From: Solirubrobacterales bacterium
Lineage (GTDB): Bacteria; Actinomycetota; Thermoleophilia; Solirubrobacterales; Solirubrobacteraceae
NCBI GenBank assembly: GCA_003244035.1
Contig: QHBV01000247.1
Coordinates: 1 to 12,945, forward strand
Direction of reading: 5' to 3'
Length of the DNA stretch: 12,945 nt
Shown here: positions 5,348 to 12,256 of the stretch, piece after piece
How positions within the stretch are numbered: position 1 is the stretch's first letter
Layout: each line of letters opens with the position of its first letter
Translations under genes and position numbers: made by a program
The notes under the pieces: generated by a model
Told to the model about the DNA's origin: nothing
Seen by the model: only the letters and a program-made list of their open reading frames with translations
Database searches by the model: none

Positions 5348-7672
5348 CTAGGCGAGCTCGCGCTCGCGCAGCCGGGTGGCGTACGTCTCGAGCACATCGC
5401 CTTGCTTGATGTCGGCGAAGTCCCTGAGCACGATCCCGCAATCGAAGCCGGCGGCGACCTCGCGCACGTCGTCGTTGAAGCGACGCAGGCTCGCGATCAC
5501 GCCGTCGTAGACCACGGTTCCGTCGCGGACCAGCCGGACACTCGCCCCGCGCGTGATCCTGCCGTCCGAGACGTGCGATCCCGCGATCGTCCCGACCCGG
5601 GAGGCGCGGAAGATCTCGCGCACCTCGGCGGATCCGAGCACCTCCTCGACCTCCTCGGGGGCGAGCATCCCCTGCATCGCGCCGCGAAGCTCCTCGATCG
5701 CGCGGTAGATCACCGAGTAGTGCCGGATCTCGACGCCCTCGCGCTCAGCCAGCGCCCGCGCGTCGCCAACCGGCCGCACGCCGAAGGCGAGGATGACCGC
5801 GTCGGAGGCGGCGGCGAGCATCACGTCGGACTCGGTGACCGCGCCCACCGCCCGGCGGATCACGTTGACCGAGACCTCGTCCTGGGGAAGCTTGGCGATT
5901 TCGTCCTCGATCGCCTCGAGCGAGCCGGCGACGTCGGACTTGAGCACCAGGTTGAGCTCCTGCAGGCCTGCCTTGAAGATGTCCTCGAGCGACACCCGCT
6001 TGCCGCTGCGCCGCGCGAGCGACTCGGTCTTCAGCCGGGTCGCTCGCTCACCGGCGAGCTGGCGGGCGCGACGGTCGTGGTCGACCACGCGCACGCGCTC
6101 TCCCGCCTCGGGCACCCCGTCGAAGCCGAGCACCTCGACGGGCTCTCCCGGAAGCGCCTCGGCGACGCGGTTGCCCATGAAGTCGTGCATCGCGCGCACG
6201 CGGCCCCAGTTCGCCCCGGCCACCAGGGCGTCGCCGACCTCGAGCGTCCCCCGCACGATCAGGATCGTCACGACCGGGCCGCGACCGGGGTCGAGCTTGG
6301 ACTCGATCACCGTTCCCGACGCCGGCGCATCCGGGTTTGCCCGCAGCTCTTCGACCTCGGACATCACGACGATCGTCTCGAGCAGGTCGTCGAGCCCCTC
6401 CCTGGTCTTGGCCGAGACGTCGACGAACTCGGTCTCGCCCCCCCACTGGACGGGCTGCAGCCCGAGCTGGGTCATCTCGGTACGGACGCGGTCGGGCTGA
6501 GCTCCCTCCTTGTCGATCTTGTTGACGGCGACGAGGATCGGCACGCCGGCCTCCTTGGCGTGATCGACGGCCTCCTGGGTCTGGGGCTTGACGCCGTCGT
6601 CGGCGGCCACGACGATCACCGCGACGTCGGTCACCTTGGCGCCACGGGCACGCATCGCGGTGAACGCCTCGTGGCCCGGCGTGTCGAGGAAGGTGACGCT
6701 CTTGCCGTTGTGGTGGACCTGGTAGGCCCCGATGTGCTGCGTGATCCCGCCGGCCTCGCCGGCGGCGACCTCGGTCTCACGGATCGCGTCCAGCAGCGAA
6801 GTCTTGCCGTGGTCGACGTGACCCATGATCGTCACGACGGGGGCCCGCTCGACCAGCTGCTCGTCGGAGTCGTTGAAGATCGGCTCGGCGACGGCCTCGT
6901 CCTCGGAGTGGACGATCTCCACGTCCTTGCCGAGCTCCGCGGCCAAGACCCCGATCGACTCGTCGGACAGCGTCTGGGTGAGCGTCTTCATCTCCCCCAG
7001 TGCCATCAGCTTCTTCATCACTTCGGGCACCGGCACGCCGAGATACTCGGCGACGCCCTTGACCGTCGATCCCGAGTTGATCCGAATCGCATCGGGCTCG
7101 GCGACGGCCATCCGCGAGGCTGCCGGACGGGACTCCGCCTCCTCGTCGTACACGCCGCGACGCCGACGGCCGCGGCGCTGACGCCGGGGCGGCTGATTTG
7201 ATTGTGGGGGCCCGCCACCGGGCGTCCTGCGCGATGCCTGGGAATCGATCACGACCCGCCGCCGCCCGCCGGCGTTGCCCGGGGCGCGTTCGCCCTGGAG
7301 CGAGTCGCGCGTGGGGCGCTTGGACGGCCCCTCGCCACTCGCCGCGCGGGGTGAAGCCTCGGTGGAAGCATCCGCGATGGGGGTCTCGCTGGTCGCACCC
7401 GCGGCCGGAGCGCGCGGTGAAGCCTCGCCGGCCGGAGCGCGGGGGGAAGCCCCGCCGGCGGAAGCGGGGGGGGAAGCCTCGCTGGCCGGAGCGCTCCGGG
7501 GCGCCGCCGCCGACACCGGCGGACCGCCGTTGCCGAGCACCCTCGTCGCAACCTGCTCGTCGACGCTCGAGGAGACGGCCTTGACGTTCACCCCGGCGGC
7601 CCGCAGCCGCTCGAGCACGTCCTTCGCCTGAAGGCCCCGCTCCTTGGCGATCTCGTGCACGCGCTTACTCAT
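5348..7672 (-). CDS. infB: Translation initiation factor IF-2
   Basis: GTPase that brings fMet-tRNA to the 30S P site and drives subunit joining. The 774-residue protein has an IF2-N fold (1-48: KRVHEIAKERGLQAKDVLERL), a disordered Ala/Pro/Ser-rich linker (about 50-165), a very basic patch RRQRRGRRRRG (163-173) and a second IF2-N-like domain (about 195-255). The G domain has G1 GHVDHGKTS (284-292), G2 GITQHIGAY (309-317), G3 DTPGHE (330-335), G4 NKID (384-387) and G5 SAKT (420-423). The EF-Tu-like, IF2 and C-terminal fMet-tRNA-binding domains follow. All nucleotide-binding residues are present. The ATG at 7672 has GGA 7 nt upstream and lies 20 nt after nusA. ylxR and ylxQ, which often stand between nusA and infB, are absent. 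Confidence 0.98.
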   Translation of the reverse strand: MSKRVHEIAKERGLQAKDVLERLRAAGVNVKAVSSSVDEQVATRVLGNGGPPVSAAAPRSAPASEASPPASAGGASPRAPAGEASPRAPAAGATSETPIADASTEASPRAASGEGPSKRPTRDSLQGERAPGNAGGRRRVVIDSQASRRTPGGGPPQSNQPPRRQRRGRRRRGVYDEEAESRPAASRMAVAEPDAIRINSGSTVKGVAEYLGVPVPEVMKKLMALGEMKTLTQTLSDESIGVLAAELGKDVEIVHSEDEAVAEPIFNDSDEQLVERAPVVTIMGHVDHGKTSLLDAIRETEVAAGEAGGITQHIGAYQVHHNGKSVTFLDTPGHEAFTAMRARGAKVTDVAVIVVAADDGVKPQTQEAVDHAKEAGVPILVAVNKIDKEGAQPDRVRTEMTQLGLQPVQWGGETEFVDVSAKTREGLDDLLETIVVMSEVEELRANPDAPASGTVIESKLDPGRGPVVTILIVRGTLEVGDALVAGANWGRVRAMHDFMGNRVAEALPGEPVEVLGFDGVPEAGERVRVVDHDRRARQLAGERATRLKTESLARRSGKRVSLEDIFKAGLQELNLVLKSDVAGSLEAIEDEIAKLPQDEVSVNVIRRAVGAVTESDVMLAAASDAVILAFGVRPVGDARALAEREGVEIRHYSVIYRAIEELRGAMQGMLAPEEVEEVLGSAEVREIFRASRVGTIAGSHVSDGRITRGASVRLVRDGTVVYDGVIASLRRFNDDVREVAAGFDCGIVLRDFADIKQGDVLETYATRLRERELA
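7397..7483 (-). repeat. Decayed 27-30 nt tandem repeat in the IF-2 linker, with a G8/C8 run
   Basis: Residues 64-92 contain three successive units: SEASPPASAGG, ASPRAPAGE and ASPRAPAAG. At the DNA level the units share the GCT TCC CCC pattern and the last two also share CGC GCT CCG GCC. One unit includes eight consecutive C on the coding strand (7473-7466). This region is expected to be unstructured and to vary in length between strains. Confidence 0.6.
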
Positions 7673-7692
7673 CTACGTCCAGTGTACGTCGC

Positions 7693-8964
7693 CTACGGCG
7701 CCTCGGCGGCCGCGACCTCGTCGCTCGGCGTGCTCGCGAGCGCCTGGTGAGCCTCGATGCCGCAGTAGCGCGAGCCGGGCAGCGCGGCGTTCGGGCAGCG
7801 CCGGCCGTTTGACAGGATTGCCGCGCACCGACCCTGGGTCTCCTCCTGCTCGTAGCCGTGCTCGGCCTCCTCGGAGGCGAATTCGGTCTCGGAGCGGATG
7901 TCGATTCGCCAGCCCGTGAGCCGCGCCGCCAGCCGGGCGTTCTGGCCCTCGCGGCCGATCGCCAGCGAGAGCTGGTCGTCGGGAACGATCACCGTCGCCT
8001 GCTTGTTGGCGTCATCCACGAGCACCTCCCGCACGCGCGCGGGCGACAGCGCCTTGGCCACGAACCGCGCGGGCTCGTCGTTGTAGGGAATGATGTCGAT
8101 CTTCTCGCCGCGCAGCTCGGAGACGACCATCCGCACCCGCGAGCCCCTCGGCCCGACGCAGGCGCCGACCGGATCGACGCCATCGACATGCGAGATCACC
8201 GCGATCTTCGAGCGGTACCCGGGCTCGCGCGCGACGCCGGTGATCTCGACCAGGCCGTCGGCGATCTCGGGAACCTCGAGCTCGAACAGCGACTTGATCA
8301 GCTCAGGGTCACGGCGCGAGACGATGATGCTCGGCCCCTTGGTCGAGTTCGACACATCCTTGATCACGGCCTTGATCCGCTGTGAGTGGTCATAGCGCTC
8401 GCCATCGACCTGCTCGGACTTCGGCAGCAGCGCCTCGACCCGCTCGCGGAGGGCGACCAGCGTGTAGCGGGAGTCGGACTGCTGCACGATGCCGGTGATC
8501 AGCTCACCGACGCGGTCGCGGTACTCCTCGAACATCATGTCGCGCTCGGCTTCGCGGATTCGCTGCAGGATCACCTGCTTGGCGGTCTGCGCCGCGATCC
8601 GACCGAAGTCATGGGGGGTCACGTCCGCGGTCTCGATCTCGTCCTCGTACTCCTTGAGCTTCTCCAGATCGATCTCCGGCTCGGGCGGCTCGCGCATCTC
8701 CCCGGTCTCGGGGTCGACGGACGGCTCCTGGTCGCTCGCGGCTTCGACCAGCAGCAGCGCCTCGATCTCGGCGGGGATCTTTAGCTCCCAGACGATGAAG
8801 TCGCCGCTCTCGCGGTCCATTTCGACCTTGGCGTACGGTGCCGATCCAGGCGTCTTCTTGTATGCCGACAGGAGCGCGTCCTCGAGCGCCTCCATCAGCT
8901 TCTCCTGGGAGATGTTCTTCTCGGCCGCCAGGCCCCGCACTGCTTCGACGATCTCTCTGGACAT
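7693..8964 (-). CDS. nusA: Transcription termination/antitermination factor NusA with a C-terminal Cys/His finger
   Basis: RNA polymerase-associated factor that controls pausing, termination and antitermination. Domains in order: an N-terminal RNAP-binding domain (1 to about 150, with TAKQVILQRIREAERD at 127-142), an S1 domain (about 152-218), KH1 with VGPRGSRV (270-277) and KH2 with IGREGQNARLA (336-346). An acidic, proline-rich insertion (about 75-110) enlarges the N-terminal domain. The last 55 residues replace the acidic repeats of enterobacterial NusA. They hold Cys380, Cys390, Cys401 and His406 in GRCAAILSNGRRC and LPGSRYCGIEAH, which looks like a small metal-binding finger. The ATG at 8964 follows the rimP stop by 3 nt, with GGGAG 8 nt upstream. 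Confidence 0.97.
   Translation of the reverse strand: MSREIVEAVRGLAAEKNISQEKLMEALEDALLSAYKKTPGSAPYAKVEMDRESGDFIVWELKIPAEIEALLLVEAASDQEPSVDPETGEMREPPEPEIDLEKLKEYEDEIETADVTPHDFGRIAAQTAKQVILQRIREAERDMMFEEYRDRVGELITGIVQQSDSRYTLVALRERVEALLPKSEQVDGERYDHSQRIKAVIKDVSNSTKGPSIIVSRRDPELIKSLFELEVPEIADGLVEITGVAREPGYRSKIAVISHVDGVDPVGACVGPRGSRVRMVVSELRGEKIDIIPYNDEPARFVAKALSPARVREVLVDDANKQATVIVPDDQLSLAIGREGQNARLAARLTGWRIDIRSETEFASEEAEHGYEQEETQGRCAAILSNGRRCPNAALPGSRYCGIEAHQALASTPSDEVAAAEAP
7747..7827 (-). other. Coding segment for the Cys/His finger at the NusA C-terminus
   Basis: Spacing is C-x9-C-x10-C-x4-H (residues 380, 390, 401, 406). The pattern of a Gly/Arg turn before the second Cys, then ALPGSRYC and a final His, recalls a short finger found at the ends of several unrelated bacterial proteins. 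That comparison, and metal binding itself, are inferences from memory and from the motif alone. Confidence 0.55.
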
Positions 8965-8967
8965 GGC

Positions 8968-9384
8968 TCAGTCTCCCGGGACGAGGTTGGAGCGGGCGAT
9001 CTGCTCGTATGCAATCGTCAGGATCCCGTCGCCCGCAGCGATCGTGACATCCCGCTCGGAGGCACCGACGAGCTCACCGGTCACATACTTGTGACCCGCT
9101 GCGGCGTCCCGCAGCCGGACGCGCGCACGCCGCCCGAGAAAGCGGCTGTAGTGCTGGGGCTTGGTCAACGGGCGGTCCTGCCCCGGCGAGGAGACCTCCA
9201 GCGAGAAGCGCTCGCGGTAGTCGCTCAGGTGGCGAGAGACACGCTCGCACAGCGCGAGCGTGACGCCGTCGGGGTGATCGATGAACATGCGCAGCGTGCT
9301 GCCAGCCTGTTCGACCAGCAGCACCTCCACACCCGGCTCGCTGCCGGCGAGCCGGTCTTCGATCTCTGTCTGGAGTGTGCTCAT
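8968..9384 (-). CDS. rimP: Ribosome maturation factor RimP
   Basis: Assists maturation of the 30S subunit through the S12/central pseudoknot region. The 138 residues show the RimP N-terminal alpha/beta domain: VEVLLVEQAGSTLRMFIDHP, then a CERVSRHLSDY helix and the family signature SLEVSSPGQDRPL. A C-terminal Sm-like barrel follows (RRARVRLRDA, TIAYEQIARSNLVP). The protein is slightly shorter than the usual 150 or so. The ATG at 9384 is chosen because GGAGGT lies 4 nt upstream; ATG 9396 and TTG 9399 would read through that site. It is the first gene of the rimP-nusA-infB operon and is preceded by a likely attenuator. Confidence 0.95.
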   Translation of the reverse strand: MSTLQTEIEDRLAGSEPGVEVLLVEQAGSTLRMFIDHPDGVTLALCERVSRHLSDYRERFSLEVSSPGQDRPLTKPQHYSRFLGRRARVRLRDAAAGHKYVTGELVGASERDVTIAAGDGILTIAYEQIARSNLVPGD

Positions 9385-9388
9385 CTTG

Positions 9389-9394
9389 ACCTCC
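9389..9394 (-). promoter_or_regulatory. Ribosome binding site of rimP
   Basis: GGAGGT, a near-perfect anti-SD match, ends 4 nt before the ATG at 9384. It excludes the in-frame ATG at 9396, which overlaps it. Confidence 0.7.
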
Positions 9395-9421
9395 ATCAAC
9401 CTTGGGACCGCAGCTACTCAT

Positions 9422-9446
9422 AAAAAAAGCGGGCGTGCGCCCACTT
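9422..9446 (-). terminator. Intrinsic terminator / candidate attenuator in the rimP-nusA leader
   Basis: In minus-strand RNA, AAGUGGGC (9446-9439) pairs with GCCCGCUU (9434-9427) as an 8-bp stem with one G-U pair and a GCAC loop. It runs straight into seven U (9428-9422). The wobble pair would be a mismatch in plus-strand RNA, so it acts on leftward transcription. It ends 37 nt before the rimP start codon. If the operon promoter is upstream of it, it is an attenuator. If the promoter is within 9385-9421, it only ends the upstream unit. Confidence 0.75.
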
Positions 9447-9473
9447 CCGGTACGACCACCGGGAAGCGCCCGG
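9444..9473 (-). promoter_or_regulatory. Alternative leader stems next to the attenuator
   Basis: Two mutually exclusive helices can form upstream of the terminator. One is CTTCCCGGT (9466-9458) with ACCGGAAG (9451-9444), 8 bp with one bulge. The other is CCGGG (9473-9469) with CCCGG (9463-9459), 5 bp with a 5-nt loop. The first shares 9444-9446 with the base of the terminator stem, so it could weaken termination. Hand-folded only; no known riboswitch class is recognised. Confidence 0.35.
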
Positions 9474-9493
9474 CGCGAGAAGCTGTGCTTTCG

Positions 9494-9502
9494 AGGGTAG
9501 CA
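9494..9502 (-). promoter_or_regulatory. Possible extended -10 promoter of the rimP operon
   Basis: TGCTACCCT (9502-9494) fits the TGnTAnnnT extended -10 form and would start RNA near 9487, giving a leader of about 100 nt. The -35 position (about 9517-9522, GTGCAG) is poor and overlaps the upstream hairpin. The call rests on the -10 alone. Confidence 0.3.
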
Positions 9503-9513
9503 CTGTGCCGACG

Positions 9514-9542
9514 GGGCTGCACGCCTTGGGGGCGTGCAGCCC
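9514..9542 (-). terminator. Strong hairpin after the TPR gene, probable 3' end of the upstream unit
   Basis: GGGCTGCACGCC and GGCGTGCAGCCC form a perfect 12-bp stem with a 5-nt loop, 11 nt after the TPR stop codon. No U tract follows, so it may end transcription weakly, act as a processing or RNA-stabilising 3' end, or separate the two units. Confidence 0.5.
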
Positions 9543-9553
9543 GCAGAGGTCGC

Positions 9554-9949
9554 CTACTGACCCGGGCTGGCCACCTGACCCGGGCTCGCCGCCGCCCGTG
9601 CGCGGGCGCGGTCACGGTAGAGACGGTAGTCGCGCCGGGCGGGCTGCATGCAGGCAGCCAGTGCCAGCGGCTTGCGCGCTTCGGAATGCCGTCCCAGCAT
9701 CTGCAGCGAGCGACCGAGGCAGAAGAGGGCGAAGTCGTTGGTCGGGGCGCGCTCGATCACCGCTTGGAACTCGTATGCGGCCTGCTCGTAGCGCCGCGTG
9801 TGGAACAGCGCGCGTCCGAGTGCCTCGCGAATCGACGTCTTGTCGGGCGCTAGATCGCGGGCACGGGAGAGCGGGATCGTGGCCTGGTGGTTGTGTCCAG
9901 CCTCGAGCAGCTCGGTCCCACGGCAGAACAGCTCGTATACGTCATCCAT
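9554..9949 (-). CDS. Small TPR-repeat protein
   Basis: The 131-residue protein consists of three consecutive tetratricopeptide-like repeats (about 4-37, 38-71, 72-105). Recurring marks are ALGRALFHTRRYEQAAYEF, LGRSLQMLGRHSEARKPL and a Pro at each repeat end (LAPDK, RAPTN, MQPAR). A basic Arg/Ala tail ends in a duplicated SPGQ. No signal peptide or membrane helix is present, so it is likely a cytosolic protein-protein adaptor. The ATG at 9949 is the only reasonable start but lacks a clear ribosome binding site. It lies 15 nt after the transglutaminase stop, so the two are probably cotranscribed. No specific function is recognised. Confidence 0.85.
   Translation of the reverse strand: MDDVYELFCRGTELLEAGHNHQATIPLSRARDLAPDKTSIREALGRALFHTRRYEQAAYEFQAVIERAPTNDFALFCLGRSLQMLGRHSEARKPLALAACMQPARRDYRLYRDRARARAAASPGQVASPGQ
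9557..9586 (-). repeat. In-frame direct repeat at the end of the TPR gene
   Basis: AGCCCGGGTCAG occurs at 9586-9575 and 9568-9557, a perfect 12-nt repeat with an 18-nt period. It encodes SPGQ-VA-SPGQ just before the stop codon. Confidence 0.6.
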
Positions 9950-9964
9950 CGCTTGGAATTTTAT

Positions 9965-12256
9965 TCACTGTGAAGGCGCACCCCTAGGTCGACCGCGTTC
10001 GCCAAGGCGCGGCGGCAGCGCCCACAGGGCGCGCAGCCGCCCCGCCGGGCCGAGTCCCGCACGCAGCGCCGCGCGCAGCTCGCGACGCTGCGCCGCGCTC
10101 GGTGGCTCGCTCGCGCCGGCAAACCTGGTCAGCCGGATAGCACGGACATATGCCGCCGCACCGGTGCTCGAGCGGAAGCGGTGCTCGAGCGCGACGAGCG
10201 TGACGCCACCGGACAGGGGCCGGCCGGTACGGACGAGCGCGCGCCCGAGCTCGGCGACGAGCTCCTCGCCTGTCCGCGGCGAGCGGCGAGCGCCGGCGCG
10301 AAGCACCAGGACCAGCACCAGCGCGACCATCACGAGCCCGAGCACGACCACCACCAGTGACGCGAGGAGCCCGGCCGCGCCAGCGCCCGCGCGCTTGCCC
10401 GCGCCGGCACCACGGACGCCCGCGGAAGCCGGCTGGGGGCGCCTGAGCGGGCGCACGGACGCCGCCCCTCCGCTCCCGGCCTGCAGTGCCGGGAGCGGGA
10501 CATGGCCGCCCCGGGCCGGCGCCGCGGCGGGCGTCGGGTCGAAGCGGACCCAGCCGTAGCGTGGAAACCAAGCTTCCACCCAGGCGTGTGCGTCGAGATC
10601 GCTGACCACCCACCGGTGGCTCGCGCTGTCGTGGGTGCCGGTGGTGAACCCGACGGCGACGCGCGCGGGGACGCCGCCCATCCTCAGTAGCAGCGCCATC
10701 GCCCCCGCGAACTGCTGGCAGTAGCCGCGGCGGTCGGCGAACAGGAAGCGCTCCAGCGGATACCGGCTCGGGGGCGGGCGCTCGTCGTAGCGGTATCCGT
10801 GCGCGAGGTGCCCGAGCACCGCCCGCACGAACGCGTACGGCGTGCTCGCATCGCGCGCCAGCGACCGCGCGAGCAAGAAGGCCCGACCGTAGGGTGAGGA
10901 CTTCACCGCGACGGTCCCGTCGGAGGCGTGGATGCCGATCACGCTCTCGATCGGCAGGCTCGAGTGAAACGGGGGAAACACGATCTCCGGCGCCTCCGGC
11001 GGCCCCGGCGCCGGGCCCGAGCCAGGACCGGCCGGCAGCAGGATCGAGCGGTACCCGGCGACCGGCCCCGTCATCTCCCGATCGGCGGGCATGAGGACCG
11101 CGGCACTCAGCTGCCCCGCGGTTGGGCGCGGCGAGTAGGTGCTCACCCGGTAGCTGTCGCCGGGCTGCAGGTCGGTGCCGGCCGTCCACGTCCCAGGCCC
11201 CGAGCCGCCGAGCACTGCGTGCGCGAGATCCGTGGGCGCCGATGCGAATCCGGCGGCGATCACGTCGCTGGTGCGCATCGCGCGGATCGTCACCTGGATC
11301 GTCTGCGTCCAGCGGGCCCTCGCGGCGGGGTCGGGCGCCGGCGCCGGCGCCCCGAGCTGCTCGGCGTTGCCCTGCGACCAGCCGGTCCCGTCGAACAGGT
11401 CGAGGTCCTCCGCCTTCCAGTAGTCGGGACGGCGCGCCTGCACGTCGAGGACCTCGCGGCCAGCTCGCGGCCAGTGCAGCGGGCCGTATCGCTGCGCCCA
11501 GTCGAACGTCTCGACGTGACCGGGCGCCAGCTTGCCCGCGAGCGCCTGGTAGTCGAGCCAGGCGCCGTGGCGGTCGAGCGCCGGTGCGGCGGCGATCGCG
11601 GCGATCCCCGCCAGCCCGGCCAGCGCGATCGCCGGGACGAGCCTGCGGCGGGGCAGGCGCTCGCCCCACATGAACGCCGCCAGCAGGACGAACAGCAGCA
11701 GGCCGTGGACGTAGGGAAGCGCGGGCCGCGCCAGCGCCGAGGGCACGACCGCGAGCGCCACCAGCGGGAGCGCCGCACCCGCGCGCCGCAGGTCGCCGAG
11801 CGCGGGCGAGGCGAATGCGAGCATCAGCCCCGCGTCGAGCAGCAGCACGCCCGCGCCGAGCACGATCACCACCCGGACCCACTCGTTGATGCCCAAGTAC
11901 GGCACGAGCACGCCCGGCAGAGCGGCGAGCCCCTGACCGATCGCGTCGGCCGTGTCCCCGACCCGGATGTGCACGATCCAAGCGAGCGGGATCCCGGCAA
12001 GCGCGAGCGCAGCCAGCGCACAGAGCCCCGCGCCGAGGATCGCCGGCGCCCGGCTGCGAGCGCGCAGGCTGGGCCCGGCGGCGGCGACCGCCACGGCGAG
12101 TGCGAGCTCCCCGAAGAGCCGCGAGCGCGGGGCGGGACCCAACATCGTCGACCAGCGCAGGGCCCCGTAGCACCCGAGCGCAGCGAACGCCCCCAGGCGC
12201 ACGAGCGGCCGCGCGGCGACGCTCGTGCCCGCGGCGACCCGCTTCCCCGCGCTCAC
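9965..12256 (-). CDS. Membrane-anchored transglutaminase-like protein (TgpA / DUF3488 type) with DUF4129-like tail
   Basis: The 763-residue protein has about six or seven hydrophobic helices in the first 225 residues and a large extracytoplasmic region (about 226-625). That region contains a transglutaminase core with Cys513 in GYCQQFAGAMALLL, His557 in DLDAHAWVEAWF and Asp573 in RFDPTP. The catalytic triad is complete. A single helix (about 629-653, LLASLVVVVLGLVMVALVLVL) and a cytosolic C-terminal domain (about 660-740) resembling DUF4129 follow. TgpA-type proteins are thought to act on cell-envelope proteins or peptidoglycan; the substrate here is unknown. The GTG at 12256 overlaps the DUF58 stop as GTGA. 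The frame is open further upstream to 12592, but that is DUF58 coding shadow. Confidence 0.93.
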   Translation of the reverse strand: MSAGKRVAAGTSVAARPLVRLGAFAALGCYGALRWSTMLGPAPRSRLFGELALAVAVAAAGPSLRARSRAPAILGAGLCALAALALAGIPLAWIVHIRVGDTADAIGQGLAALPGVLVPYLGINEWVRVVIVLGAGVLLLDAGLMLAFASPALGDLRRAGAALPLVALAVVPSALARPALPYVHGLLLFVLLAAFMWGERLPRRRLVPAIALAGLAGIAAIAAAPALDRHGAWLDYQALAGKLAPGHVETFDWAQRYGPLHWPRAGREVLDVQARRPDYWKAEDLDLFDGTGWSQGNAEQLGAPAPAPDPAARARWTQTIQVTIRAMRTSDVIAAGFASAPTDLAHAVLGGSGPGTWTAGTDLQPGDSYRVSTYSPRPTAGQLSAAVLMPADREMTGPVAGYRSILLPAGPGSGPAPGPPEAPEIVFPPFHSSLPIESVIGIHASDGTVAVKSSPYGRAFLLARSLARDASTPYAFVRAVLGHLAHGYRYDERPPPSRYPLERFLFADRRGYCQQFAGAMALLLRMGGVPARVAVGFTTGTHDSASHRWVVSDLDAHAWVEAWFPRYGWVRFDPTPAAAPARGGHVPLPALQAGSGGAASVRPLRRPQPASAGVRGAGAGKRAGAGAAGLLASLVVVVLGLVMVALVLVLVLRAGARRSPRTGEELVAELGRALVRTGRPLSGGVTLVALEHRFRSSTGAAAYVRAIRLTRFAGASEPPSAAQRRELRAALRAGLGPAGRLRALWALPPRLGERGRPRGAPSQ

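Noticed and set aside
4988..7201. 737-codon open frame on the plus strand opposite infB
   Set aside because: It is rich in Arg, Gly, His, Asp and Leu with no recognisable domain. It mirrors infB, whose motifs are complete. Long antisense frames are expected at this GC content.
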